A stretch of DNA of 64,000 nucleotides from SBBG01 sp033717875 (lineage in GTDB: Bacteria > Pseudomonadota > Gammaproteobacteria > Ga0077554 > Ga007554): the NCBI GenBank assembly GCA_033717875.1, contig JADDKJ010000006.1, forward strand, positions 34,619 through 98,618, given 5' to 3'. Under the pieces are notes generated by a model, which saw only the letters and a program-made list of their open reading frames with translations, searched no databases and was not told the DNA's origin. Of this stretch, positions 40,326-49,852 are shown in pieces (within the stretch, counting starts at the first letter, position 1; every line of letters starts with the position of its first letter). The position numbers and the translations under genes were made by a program.

Positions 40326-43076
40326 GTGAAAAAAAGATTATTAGTCGTACTCATCTCTGGTGTTTTATTGTGCACTGGCGCTGGTGTTTCTTTTGCGGAA
40401 GACGCCAGTGGCCGGCTACGGCCGCCGATTGAATCTCTCCCTTTGGAGCAGGCCATCAAGGAGGCGAAGGCGCAACTGGAGGCGGACAAACTCGACGCGG
40501 CGGAGGAGAGTTTCAATGCCATTCTCAAGAGATTCCCTGACAATGCCGAGACGCTGTTTTATCTTGGTGTGATTTACACGCGGAAAAATCAGCCCAGGGA
40601 AGGGCTGGAGTATATGCGCAAGAGTGCCGCGCTGGCGCCAAATAATATGAGAGTGCGTGCATCGCTCGCAACTATCTATGAAACCTTGAACATGCTGGAA
40701 GAGGCGAGCAGGCAATATAAGGCCATCATGTCCCAGGCGCCGGGCACGGCTGAAGCCAAGGAAGCCGAGAAAAATCTGTATTTGCTGCAGATCAGGCAAT
40801 ACGCGGAAGGGGGAGAGGCCGACGCCGCCCTGGCCCTGGCCGCCATTCTGCGCAGGGATTACTCGAATGATCCGCGGGTATTGCACGCCATTGGCTTGAC
40901 CTTTCTCAACTTTAACCGTGTGACGGATGCCGAGGGAACATTCAAGAGGATTGTGGAACTTGTCCCCGGCAGCGCCGTGCCGCATTTCTATCTTGCCCGG
41001 GTTTACGCCAGGGGTGGCAAGATGGCTTTGGCCATCGAGGAATTCAAGAAGGCGGCCGCGCTGGAGCCGGGTAACGCCATTGGGAGCAGGGCGGCGATCG
41101 AGTTGGGTCTGATCAGGGGTGTGCAGTATCTGGAGCAAAAGGAGTTGACGTTGGCGCTGAAGGAGTTTCAGGCGGTGCTCGCGATCGATCCCACGGTGCA
41201 GATGGCGCTTTTCAATGCCGCGCATATCAACCGCGAGTTGAAAAACTGGGATGAGGCGGAGGCCGGATTCAAGAAACTGCTGGAAATCGAGCCCCGTCAT
41301 CTGGATGCGCGATTGCGGCTGGCGGCGATATATCTGGACAGGAATCAACTGATCGAGGCGTCGCGGGAGCTGGAGAGGGTGGTCGCCATAGGCCCCGGCA
41401 CGCCGCCGGCCCAGCAAGCCGCCGTATTCCTGAAGGACTTGCAGGAGAAGTACGGGGAGCGATTGACGGAGGCACGCAAGGTGGCCGACGAAGTCGAGAG
41501 ATATAAGGCGGAGATCAAAGCCGATCCCGACAAGGCCGATGCTCATTTCAATCTCGGCGTGTTATATGTCAAGCAGTCATTGACCGACGCGGCGCTGCAA
41601 GAGTTCAAGGAGACCGTGCGCCTGAATCCAGGCGATGCGACCGCGCATTTCTACGCCGGACTCATCCAGGATGAAAAAGCGCTTCTTTCCGAGGCTGTCG
41701 ATTCCTATCTCAAGGCCATTTCCCTGGAAACCAAGGCCGAGCAGCTTCCGAAGATCATCGAGAGGTTGCGAATCGCCGTGGCCAGAGGAAACATGGCGCA
41801 AGGCCGGTTCACGCTGGCAGCGGGTGATCTTGACGTTGTGCTGGCGGAGAACCCGAAAGAGATGAATGCGCTTTTCTATCGGGCGATCGTTCATGCAAGC
41901 AGAGGCGAACTCGGCGAGGCCGAACGCGTTTACCGGCGACTGATCGAAATGAGCCCCGGAAATCTTTCGGCGCGCAATAATCTGGCCATGCTGTATGAGG
42001 CGACGAACCGTGAAGAGGATGCCATCAAGGAATACAGGTATATCATCCAGAACGGCGGAACGAGCAGCCTGGTCGTTACGGCGGAAAAGAAAATCCCCGT
42101 TCTGGAGAGCCGCATCGGCGGATTCACTTATAACATGGGTTATTCCATGACCTATGACAGCAACACCAATTTTCTGGACAAGTTTGCAATCGACGATTTC
42201 CTGTCGAATCTGTCGGTGAACATGGCGTACCGGCACAAGATTTCCAGGAATGTCAGGGCGGCGTTATTTTTCGCCCCAGGATACCTGATTTATCACAATG
42301 TGCAGTCGGATTTTACGCGGTTCGATACCGCGCCATCCATCACGCTGGGGCCTGGCGATAAAAACATCACTTTGGGGGCGAGCCGGCTTGAAGTATCCAA
42401 TTTGACCACGGAAACCAATCTTTCCACCACCACCAGTTACTCCTCCGATGTTTTCTGGCGTTTCGACATGCCAGCGCTTTTGCGCTGGTTCGCGCAGCCG
42501 GCGGAGAAAGAGAAGGCGCCGACGATCTTGAGATTTAGTTTTTCTTACCGTGATTTGTTCAGTCCTTCCAGTGGCAGATTGCTCGATTCTCGTGCGTATC
42601 TGGCCGGGTTATCGTTTAGTCAGGGGCTGGGGCTGGGGCGCGCGTTGACAATGAATTACGATTATATCGATAGCACCAACCAGGTTGAAAACCCTGTCGC
42701 CAGAGATTTCGCCTATCAGGGGCACACGGCCACGCTTCGCTTTGAAAAATCTTTTACGCCACAGTGGACGGCGTCCGCAGCGTATACTTTCGCCATGAGT
42801 TTCTACAAGAATCCTGATGTGCGTTATTTCGTCGAAACACGCGGTGAGCGGCAGCGCCGCGTGAACATGATGAATTCACTGTCATTTGTGACAAACTATC
42901 AAGTCAATGACAAATTGAGGGTTTATGGCACCTTTTCATATCAGTTGCAGGATTCCTCGTTGCCCCCGCCATTGATCAATCCGGGTGTGTTCGGCGCAAT
43001 CAGTAACGTGTTGAACCCTGGCATAGGCGATTACCACAAGCTTCAAGCCGGGTTGGGCATGACCTTGATCTTTTGA
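40326..43076 (+). CDS. TPR scaffold fused to an outer-membrane beta-barrel
   Basis: The protein of about 916 residues begins with a signal peptide (VKKRLLVVLISGVLLCTG, cut near SFAED). At least a dozen TPR units run to about residue 600 (AETLFYLGVIYTRKNQPREGLEYM, AHFNLGVLYVKQSLTDAALQEF). The last 300 residues are beta-barrel strands ending AGLGMTLIF. This is the plan of polysaccharide export porins such as BcsC, PgaA or PelB, but no synthase gene is nearby. Start GTG 40326 is preferred; a TTG at 40311 adds five residues. It is the last gene of the plus-strand cluster and converges with the ABC genes. Confidence 0.82.
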   Translation: MKKRLLVVLISGVLLCTGAGVSFAEDASGRLRPPIESLPLEQAIKEAKAQLEADKLDAAEESFNAILKRFPDNAETLFYLGVIYTRKNQPREGLEYMRKSAALAPNNMRVRASLATIYETLNMLEEASRQYKAIMSQAPGTAEAKEAEKNLYLLQIRQYAEGGEADAALALAAILRRDYSNDPRVLHAIGLTFLNFNRVTDAEGTFKRIVELVPGSAVPHFYLARVYARGGKMALAIEEFKKAAALEPGNAIGSRAAIELGLIRGVQYLEQKELTLALKEFQAVLAIDPTVQMALFNAAHINRELKNWDEAEAGFKKLLEIEPRHLDARLRLAAIYLDRNQLIEASRELERVVAIGPGTPPAQQAAVFLKDLQEKYGERLTEARKVADEVERYKAEIKADPDKADAHFNLGVLYVKQSLTDAALQEFKETVRLNPGDATAHFYAGLIQDEKALLSEAVDSYLKAISLETKAEQLPKIIERLRIAVARGNMAQGRFTLAAGDLDVVLAENPKEMNALFYRAIVHASRGELGEAERVYRRLIEMSPGNLSARNNLAMLYEATNREEDAIKEYRYIIQNGGTSSLVVTAEKKIPVLESRIGGFTYNMGYSMTYDSNTNFLDKFAIDDFLSNLSVNMAYRHKISRNVRAALFFAPGYLIYHNVQSDFTRFDTAPSITLGPGDKNITLGASRLEVSNLTTETNLSTTTSYSSDVFWRFDMPALLRWFAQPAEKEKAPTILRFSFSYRDLFSPSSGRLLDSRAYLAGLSFSQGLGLGRALTMNYDYIDSTNQVENPVARDFAYQGHTATLRFEKSFTPQWTASAAYTFAMSFYKNPDVRYFVETRGERQRRVNMMNSLSFVTNYQVNDKLRVYGTFSYQLQDSSLPPPLINPGVFGAISNVLNPGIGDYHKLQAGLGMTLIF

Positions 43077-43101
43077 TTCCCCGCCGTTCATGCGTGGCGG
43101 G

Positions 43102-43863
43102 TCAATCCCGCAGCGAATTGAACGCACTCACCGTCCACGCCAGCGTGCCGCCGGCGAAGACCAGCATGATCAGCAATCCCTTCCCATAGGCGCCGAAATC
43201 CGGTGTGCCGACCAGTATCGCTCTGACCGCTTCCACGGCATAGTTGATAGGGTTGACCATGGCCACGTAGTCGATCCATTCCGGCATCATTTCCTTGGGC
43301 ATGAGCGCGGTGGAGAAGAACATCAGCGGCAGGGTCATCAGGTTGCCGATCATGACCAGCGGTTCTTCGCGTTGCAGGGTGATGGCGAAGCCGTTGGACA
43401 GCGAGGCAAAGCCTACCCCAAGCAGGAAGACGATCAGCATCGCCATGGCGATATGAATCGGGTTGACGCTGGTGGCGGCGCCGGCGATCAGGGCGACGGC
43501 GAGGATGATGAGCGTCTGGGCGAGGACCTGCGCCGCCGAGTGCAGCACGCGGCTGAGCACGATGGCGACGCGCGATACCGGCGCGACGAGCATCTTGTCC
43601 ACCGTGCCGGCGGTGATCTCGCGCAACAGGCTCACGCCCGACCAGGATGAGCCGAACAGCACGGTCATGATCAGTACGCCCGGGACGAAAAAGTCCACGT
43701 AACTGTTGGCGGGAAAGCCGGGGAGTTGCGCGATGTTTTTGAAGAGCTGGCCGAAGATCAGCAGCCAGATCAGCGGTTGAACGAGCGTGAACAGCGACCA
43801 CCAGGGCATTCTGATGGTGATGCGCATGTATTTGCCGAATAGGTACCAGGTATCTGAGAGCAC
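43102..43863 (-). CDS. ABC-2 type transporter permease
   Basis: The 253-residue membrane protein has six predicted helices and ABC-2 features (LFGKYMRITIRMPWWSLFTLVQPLIW at the start, GVSLLREITAGTVDKMLVAPVSR as the coupling loop, LMTLPLMFFSTALMP and MPEWIDYVAMVNPINYAVEAVR near the end). It matches the DrrB/NodJ-like group of drug, lipid or polysaccharide exporters. It follows its ATPase by 18 bp. Confidence 0.92.
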   Translation of the reverse strand: MLSDTWYLFGKYMRITIRMPWWSLFTLVQPLIWLLIFGQLFKNIAQLPGFPANSYVDFFVPGVLIMTVLFGSSWSGVSLLREITAGTVDKMLVAPVSRVAIVLSRVLHSAAQVLAQTLIILAVALIAGAATSVNPIHIAMAMLIVFLLGVGFASLSNGFAITLQREEPLVMIGNLMTLPLMFFSTALMPKEMMPEWIDYVAMVNPINYAVEAVRAILVGTPDFGAYGKGLLIMLVFAGGTLAWTVSAFNSLRD

Positions 43864-43881
43864 GTCGTTTTCTCTGTTGCT

Positions 43882-45174
43882 TTATTTGCCGGATTTCTCG
43901 GAGCTGTCGCCCTGCTGGGCATCGCCGCCGGATGACCATGCGCCCGGTACGCCGCCCTTGTCGCGCCACCATTCCTCCATTTCTTCCTTGCTCCAGTTCC
44001 CCCAGGGCGTGGATGCGGGTTCGGTTTGTGTTGGGGTGGTGGAGGCGGTCTCCTTGGTTTGATTTTCTTGTGGCTCTTCCTGGCCTTGGCCGTCATTGCT
44101 TTGATTGGTGCTCACGTTGTTTTCCTCCGCTGTTGTTTCTTCCTGCCAGTTGCCCCATTTCTTCTGCCAGTTGCCGCCGCCCTTGCCGGCCCACTGTTTC
44201 CACCATTCGTCGCCGCCTTCATCCTTGCCGGTGCTTTCGATGCTGGTGCCGGTGTATTTCAGGAATACATCGTCCAGCGTGGGACGGGAGAGGGACAGCG
44301 ATTTGATCTGCACGCCCTGCTGCGAGGCCAGGAGGGCGATTCTGGGTATGATGCCGGCGCCGTCTTCGACATAAAGGTGCAGGTTGTTGCCTTGCCAGAC
44401 GGTGTCGCGGATGGCGGGATCGCCTTTCAGTCCGTAGGCGAAGCCGTTGACGGTGGCATCGTTCTGTTCGAAGGCGAGCACCACCGAATCGCCGTGGATG
44501 CTGGTTTTCAGCTCATCGGGCGTGCCGGTGATGCGTATCTTGCCGGCGTTGATGATGGCGACGCGATGGGAGAGCTTGTCGGCTTCTTCCAGGTAATGGG
44601 TGGTCAGCAGGATCGTCAGGCCGAGTTCGCGGTTGAGTTTTTCGATGTAACTCCACAGGTTTTTGCGGCTCTTGATGTCCAGCCCCAGGGTGGGTTCGTC
44701 GAGGAAGACGATCTTGGGGCGGTGGATCAGCGCGGTGGCGATGTCCAGTTTGCGGCGCATGCCGCCCGAGTAGGTGGCGACCTGCCGGTCAAGGGCGTCT
44801 TCCAGCTCGAAATAGACGGACAGTTCCTTGACGCGCGCTTCGATGTCCTGCTTGTTCATCCGGTAGAGATGGCCTTGCAGGACAAGGTTTTCCCGCCCGG
44901 TGAGGAAATAGTCGATGCCGGTTTGCTGCGCGACCACGCCGATGGACTCGCGAACCTTGTCCGGGTCGCGGTCCACGTCGTATCCGGCGATCAGCACCTG
45001 TCCTTCGTCGAATCCCGAGAGCGTGGAGAGGATGCGTATGGTGGTGGTTTTTCCCGCGCCATTGGGGCCGAGCAGGGCGAGGATTTCGCCTTCCTTGACA
45101 TGAAGGTCCAGGCTGTCCACGGCCTTGTTGCCGGAGGAGGGGAATATCTTGGTTAAACCACTTACCTGTATCAT
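43882..45174 (-). CDS. ABC transporter ATPase with Trp-rich C-terminal tail
   Basis: The 430-residue protein has a normal nucleotide-binding domain to about 225: Walker A GPNGAGKTT at 37-45, signature YSGGMRRK from 135, Walker B KIVFLDEPTLGLD from 154. A DUF4162-like segment extends to about 305. The last 120 residues (DNA 43882-44241) are an unusual tail with 11 tryptophans (GNWQKKWGNWQ, TPWGNWSKEEMEEWW) separated by a Gln/Glu/Thr-rich stretch. Such a tail is not part of the family. The partner permease lies just downstream. Substrate unknown; drug- or lipid-export type. Confidence 0.92.
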   Translation of the reverse strand: MIQVSGLTKIFPSSGNKAVDSLDLHVKEGEILALLGPNGAGKTTTIRILSTLSGFDEGQVLIAGYDVDRDPDKVRESIGVVAQQTGIDYFLTGRENLVLQGHLYRMNKQDIEARVKELSVYFELEDALDRQVATYSGGMRRKLDIATALIHRPKIVFLDEPTLGLDIKSRKNLWSYIEKLNRELGLTILLTTHYLEEADKLSHRVAIINAGKIRITGTPDELKTSIHGDSVVLAFEQNDATVNGFAYGLKGDPAIRDTVWQGNNLHLYVEDGAGIIPRIALLASQQGVQIKSLSLSRPTLDDVFLKYTGTSIESTGKDEGGDEWWKQWAGKGGGNWQKKWGNWQEETTAEENNVSTNQSNDGQGQEEPQENQTKETASTTPTQTEPASTPWGNWSKEEMEEWWRDKGGVPGAWSSGGDAQQGDSSEKSGK

Positions 45175-45276
45175 AGTCGCTCTGGCGTGCGGGTTGGGTA
45201 TTTTCGGGATGATAAATCAAACAATTATACTATGACCAGGGCGGCCGGATGTTAAAAGATTGGCGGGGGTTGACGG

Positions 45277-46290
45277 ATGCGTATAGTCGGTATTGAAACC
45301 TCGTGCGACGAGACGGGTGTTGCGATTTACGATGCGCAACGCGGTCTGTTGGCGCACGCGCTGCACAGCCAGGTGGCGCTGCACGCCGAGTACGGTGGGG
45401 TGGTGCCCGAGCTGGCTTCGCGCGATCATGTGCGCAAGGTGCTGCCATTGTTGCGCGAGGTGATGGCGCAGGCGCAGACTCGACCGGCGGATATTCATGG
45501 CGTGGCCTATACCGCCGGACCGGGTCTGGTCGGCGCGCTGCTGGTGGGCGCGGCGATCGGACGCAGTCTGGCCTGGGCGTGGGGTGTGCCGGCGGTGGCG
45601 GTGCATCACATGGAGGGGCATTTGCTGGCGCCGATGCTGGAGCCCAATCCACCCGATTTCCCGTTCATCGCCCTGCTGGTGTCCGGCGGGCACACGCAGT
45701 TGGTGCGTGTGGATGGCGTGGGGCGCTATCACATCCTCGGCGAATCGCTCGACGATGCCGCGGGCGAAGCCTTCGACAAGACCGCCAAGCTGCTTGGGCT
45801 GGGTTATCCGGGCGGCCCGGCTTTGGCGCGGCTTGCCGAGCAGGGCGATCCGCGGCGTTTCCAGTTTCCGCGCCCGATGACGGACCGCCCCGGACTGGAT
45901 TTCAGCTTCAGTGGCCTCAAGACCAGCGCTGTCAACGCCTGGCGGGTTCATGGCATGGTTGATGAGGTGCGTGCCGACATCGCGTGCGCTTTTCAGGAGG
46001 CGGTGGTGGATACCCTGTCCATCAAGTGCCGCCGCGCGCTGGAACAGACTGGCGTGCGTCGCCTGGTGGTTTCGGGTGGTGTGAGCGCCAACACCGCGTT
46101 GCGCGCCCGCCTGGGCGCGATGGCCTGCGATGCCGGCGCGCAGGTCTATTATCCGCGTCTGGAGTTTTGCACCGACAACGGCGCGATGATCGCTTACGCC
46201 GGTTACCGGCGCTTGCAGGCCGGTCAGGCCGAACCGCTGGCGTTTTCCGCCATGGCGCGCTGGCCGATGGATGGCTTGTCGCCGCCGTAA
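45277..46290 (+). CDS. tsaD: tRNA N6-threonylcarbamoyladenosine transferase subunit TsaD
   Basis: This protein makes the t6A modification at A37 with TsaB and TsaE. The 337-residue ASKHA-fold protein has the start MRIVGIETSCDETG, metal-binding histidines in HHMEGH, and FIALLVSGGHTQL and LVVSGGVSANTALR segments. Length is normal. It is divergent from the ABC genes and is an island of housekeeping within the envelope cluster. A perfect hairpin belonging to the next repeat lies 16 bp after the stop. Confidence 0.97.
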   Translation: MRIVGIETSCDETGVAIYDAQRGLLAHALHSQVALHAEYGGVVPELASRDHVRKVLPLLREVMAQAQTRPADIHGVAYTAGPGLVGALLVGAAIGRSLAWAWGVPAVAVHHMEGHLLAPMLEPNPPDFPFIALLVSGGHTQLVRVDGVGRYHILGESLDDAAGEAFDKTAKLLGLGYPGGPALARLAEQGDPRRFQFPRPMTDRPGLDFSFSGLKTSAVNAWRVHGMVDEVRADIACAFQEAVVDTLSIKCRRALEQTGVRRLVVSGGVSANTALRARLGAMACDAGAQVYYPRLEFCTDNGAMIAYAGYRRLQAGQAEPLAFSAMARWPMDGLSPP

Positions 46291-46302
46291 AACTTAGTTT
46301 CT

Positions 46303-46461
46303 CTCAGGAAGCGCTAATTTGTTAGCGCTTCCGCGCGGCACATGGAAGTGCCGCCATTTTCGATGGCGGTTAGCCATTGAAAATGAAGAAAAGCAAAAAT
46401 CGCATTTTTGCTTTTCGTGTGCTGAAAATTCCAGGATGGAATTATTCAGCGTTTCCCTCAG
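46303..46461. repeat. Triple-hairpin element, family 2 (copy 2, diverged)
   Basis: In opposite orientation to the copy at 32268, it keeps the hairpin GAAAAGCAAAAAT/ATTTTTGCTTTTC (46388-46416) and the end GGAATTATTCAGCG. The other end is replaced by a perfect 11-bp hairpin GGAAGCGCTAA/TTAGCGCTTCC (46307-46332). Terminal repeats are short and imperfect. It ends just before the AGGAGGAG of the LolA-like gene. Confidence 0.8.
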
Positions 46462-46472
46462 GAGGAGCCGTG

Positions 46473-47306
46473 ATGGAACACAGCAAGGCTTGGATAGGCT
46501 GGTTGGGCGTCGTGTTTATCGTTTCATTTCTTCCCCTGCGTGTCCATGCGGACGGGTTGTCGGCCGATGACATCGTGAAAAAATCCTTCGCGGTCGATGG
46601 CGGTGATGATTCGTTGTCAAGGATCAGCTTTATCTTTCAGGAAAACGGCCAGCCGGAGCGAAGATTGACCTACTTCATGGCGTGGAAGAGGTTCAAGGGT
46701 GCCGGCGATATCGACAGCAAGGTAATCATGTTCCGCGAGTTTCCGCCCGATGCCAAGGGCGTCTCTTACATGGGCTTTTTCTACCGGCCGGAACTGAACC
46801 GGAACGATGAGGAATGGCTGTATCTCCCCGAGCTGCGCCTGGTGCGCAAGCTGAGTCACAGCGGCCCGAAGCATGCCAAGGAAGAAGAATTCGCCAAATC
46901 CGAGTTGCGTCAGTATGACCTCGTATCACGCGATCCCGGCGCTGACGGGCATCAATTGCTGCGTAGCGAGGCGCTGGAGGGCGTCGATTGTTATGTGATA
47001 GAAAGCACGCCGAAAGGGCGCGGGGACTATTATCCGTATAGCAAGGCCGTCAAGTGGATCGCCAAGGACAGCTTCCTGCCGCGACGTATCGATTACTACG
47101 ATGAAAAAGGCAAGCTCCTGAAACAGCAAACCTTCAAGTGGAAGCAGGTCGGCGATGCCTGGGTATGGGAAGAAGTGGCGGCGGAAAATGTGCAGACGGG
47201 CAACAAAACCACTCTGCGCATCAGCGATATCCGGGTGAACGTGGGATTGACGGATGATGCGTTCACCAAGCGGGTGATGCAGGTGGGGATGGAAGGGGTG
47301 AAGTGA
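46473..47306 (+). CDS. LolA-like periplasmic protein, second paralogue
   Basis: The 277-residue protein has a signal peptide (IGWLGVVFIVSFLPLRVHA, cut before DGLSAD) and the same motif order as the gene at 33621: MFREFPPDAKGVSYMGF, EEWLYLPELRLVRKLS, CYVIESTPKGRGDYY, RRIDYYDEKGKLLKQQ. ATG 46473 has AGGAGGAG directly upstream; the longer open frame begins inside the repeat element. It is separated from the main cluster by the ABC genes and tsaD, and may serve the ABC exporter or carry a different cargo. Confidence 0.86.
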   Translation: MEHSKAWIGWLGVVFIVSFLPLRVHADGLSADDIVKKSFAVDGGDDSLSRISFIFQENGQPERRLTYFMAWKRFKGAGDIDSKVIMFREFPPDAKGVSYMGFFYRPELNRNDEEWLYLPELRLVRKLSHSGPKHAKEEEFAKSELRQYDLVSRDPGADGHQLLRSEALEGVDCYVIESTPKGRGDYYPYSKAVKWIAKDSFLPRRIDYYDEKGKLLKQQTFKWKQVGDAWVWEEVAAENVQTGNKTTLRISDIRVNVGLTDDAFTKRVMQVGMEGVK

Positions 47307-47315
47307 CGAGAGCGG

Positions 47316-49835
47316 TTAGGCCCGCGGCTTGCGCCGCGCCGTCGGCGTTGCGTTCCACGGGTCGTCCGGCCAGGGGTGCTTGGGGTAGCGACCCTTCAAT
47401 TCCTTTTTGACTTCGGTGTAGGTGCGTTCCCAGAAGCCGCGCAGGTCTTGCGTGACCTGGATGGGGCGCTGGGCGGGGGAGAGCAGGTGCAGGGTGACGG
47501 GGATGCGTCCCCAGGCGACGCGCGGGGTGTCGCCCAGGCCGAACATCTCTTGCAGTTTCACCGCCAGCACCGGCGGTTCGCCGGGGGTGTATTGCAGCCG
47601 CAGACGCGATCCGCTGGGCACGGTGAGGTGGGTGGGGGTGCCTTCGTCGAGGCGGGCACGTTGCTGCCAGTCGAGCATGTTGCCGAGTATCGACGCCATG
47701 TCCAGCCGTGAGAGATGGTCGCGGCGGGTGATGCCGTCCAGATAAGGCTCCAGCCAATCTTCCAGTGTCGCCGCAAGATGGGTATCGCTGACGTCCGGCC
47801 AGCCGTCCTCGGGGTGCCAGTGGCGCAGCGACAGCACACGCGCCTGCCATTCGTGCGCCTCGCGTGTCCACGGCAGCGCCTCCAGCTCCAGTTGGCGCAC
47901 GCCTTCCAGCATGGCCTTGCGCAGCGTGCCGGGAGCGGCGTTTTGCAAAGGTTGACTGGCGAGCACCAGTTCACCGAGCCGTTCCTCGCGCCGCGCGATG
48001 ATCGCCTGCTGCTGGTTGTGCCAGCGCACGACATCCTGCGTTTGTATCCGTCCCGCCAGGTGTTCGCGCAACGCCTGCGCGGTGACGGGGGCGGCGAGGT
48101 GGATCATGCCTTCGGTCTTGCCCGCGTCGATTTGCGCGGCGACCAGGTAAGGATGTTTGATGAGATGGTCCTCATGCGCCAGGCGCGCGCCGCGGCCGTT
48201 GGCGAGCAGATAGCGTCCGCTGTTGGGTTCGCGCTGGGCGGCGATGCGGTCCGGGTAGGCCAGCGCCAGTAGCAGGCCGATGTCTTCGTCATTTGCGCTT
48301 GTCGCAGGCTGTTTGATGTTCAGCAGCCGCCGCCACTGGCGGGTGGTTTGTTCGATGCGTTCGCAAGCATAAGGATCCGCCCCGTGCGATTGCGCACCCG
48401 CCCTGCCGCGTATGCGAAACGCCGTCAGCGCTTCGATACGCTCCAGCATGTCGCAACTGCGCGCGCCGTTATCACGGGCGAGAATATCGCGTTCGCTGAG
48501 CAGGGCCGCGACATCGCAGGCGAGCGCGCCCATGTCTAGCCGGTTTCCTTCCAGCAAGAGGTGGGCGAGACGTGGATGGGCGGGCAGCGTGGCCATCGCT
48601 TGACCGAGGGCGGTGATCACGCCTTTGCCGTCCAGTGCACCGAGTTCGGCGAGCAACTGCCGCGCCTGGGCCAATGCGCCGGGCGGCGGTGGGTCGAGCC
48701 AGGCGAGGCTGCCCGCATCATGTACGCCCCATTGCGCCAGTTCCAGCGCCAGCGGGGCAAGGTCGGCGGCGATGATTTCGGGCGCGCTCTGGGCTTGCAG
48801 GCCGAGCTGCGTGGATTCGCTCCACAGCCGGTAGCAATGGCCCGGCCCCAGGCGCCCGGCGCGTCCGGTGCGTTGTTCGGCGGAGGCGCGCGACACACGT
48901 ATCGTGTCCAATCGCGTCAAGCCGCTGTTGGGGTCGAAACAGGGGGCGCGCGCATAACCGCTGTCCACCACGCAAGTGATGCCTTCGATGGTCAGGCTGG
49001 TCTCGGCGATGGGGGTGGCGAGCACCACTTTGCGCTGGCCATGGTGATCGGGCTGGATGGCGCGATCCTGCGCCTCCTTAGGCAAGTCGCCATAGAGCGG
49101 ATGGATGGCGATTTCCGCGCAGGCCGGGTCCGCCTCCAGCAGGCGCTGTGTGCGCCGGATCTCGCCACCGCCGGGCAGAAAGGCCAGCACGTCGCCTTGC
49201 CGTTCAGCGAGCGCGCGGCGCACCGTGGCGGCCACCGCTTCCGGCAGCCGGTGGCTTTCCGGGTCGCGCGGCGTATGGCTGACCGTGACGGGAAAGCCGC
49301 GACCCAGGCTGGTGACGATGGGCGCGCCGCCAAGCAGCGCGGCAACGCCTTGTGCATCGAGTGTCGCCGACATCACCAGTATCTTCAGATCGTCGCGCAG
49401 CCCGCGCTGGCTGTCGACGCACAGCGCCAGAGCGAGGTCGGTGTTGATATTGCGCTCGTGAAATTCGTCGAAGATCACCAGCCCTACCCCTTCCAGGGCC
49501 GGATCGCTTTGCAGGCGGCGGGTCAGGATGCCCTCGGTCAGGACTTCGATGCGCGTCTGGCGCGACACCTGGCTGTCGAAGCGGACGCGATAGCCCACCG
49601 TCTGTCCCGCCTTCTCGCCCAGCAGATCCGCCATGCGCGCGCACGCGGCACGTGCCGCCAGACGGCGCGGTTCCAGCATCACGATCGACCGGCCTTGCAG
49701 CCACGGTTCGTCGAGCAGGGCCAGCGGCACCCGTGTGGTCTTGCCCGCGCCGGGCGGCGCCTGCAACACCACGGCCGGATGGGCGGCGAGGGCGCGGAGC
49801 AGCTCGGGGAGGGTGTCTTCGATGGGGAGAGTCAT
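47316..49835 (-). CDS. hrpB: ATP-dependent helicase HrpB
   Basis: This 839-residue DEAH-type RNA helicase of the HrpB family has motif I APPGAGKTTRVPLAL, motif II DEFHERN (the F variant typical of HrpB), motif VI QRTGRAGRLGPG and the HrpB C-terminal domain (RLRLQYTPGEPPVLAVKLQEMFGLGDTP). Loss is usually tolerated and its substrate is unclear. It converges with the LolA-like gene with a 9-bp gap. Confidence 0.96.
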   Translation of the reverse strand: MTLPIEDTLPELLRALAAHPAVVLQAPPGAGKTTRVPLALLDEPWLQGRSIVMLEPRRLAARAACARMADLLGEKAGQTVGYRVRFDSQVSRQTRIEVLTEGILTRRLQSDPALEGVGLVIFDEFHERNINTDLALALCVDSQRGLRDDLKILVMSATLDAQGVAALLGGAPIVTSLGRGFPVTVSHTPRDPESHRLPEAVAATVRRALAERQGDVLAFLPGGGEIRRTQRLLEADPACAEIAIHPLYGDLPKEAQDRAIQPDHHGQRKVVLATPIAETSLTIEGITCVVDSGYARAPCFDPNSGLTRLDTIRVSRASAEQRTGRAGRLGPGHCYRLWSESTQLGLQAQSAPEIIAADLAPLALELAQWGVHDAGSLAWLDPPPPGALAQARQLLAELGALDGKGVITALGQAMATLPAHPRLAHLLLEGNRLDMGALACDVAALLSERDILARDNGARSCDMLERIEALTAFRIRGRAGAQSHGADPYACERIEQTTRQWRRLLNIKQPATSANDEDIGLLLALAYPDRIAAQREPNSGRYLLANGRGARLAHEDHLIKHPYLVAAQIDAGKTEGMIHLAAPVTAQALREHLAGRIQTQDVVRWHNQQQAIIARREERLGELVLASQPLQNAAPGTLRKAMLEGVRQLELEALPWTREAHEWQARVLSLRHWHPEDGWPDVSDTHLAATLEDWLEPYLDGITRRDHLSRLDMASILGNMLDWQQRARLDEGTPTHLTVPSGSRLRLQYTPGEPPVLAVKLQEMFGLGDTPRVAWGRIPVTLHLLSPAQRPIQVTQDLRGFWERTYTEVKKELKGRYPKHPWPDDPWNATPTARRKPRA

Positions 49836-49852
49836 TTTTATCTCAGGAGCGG

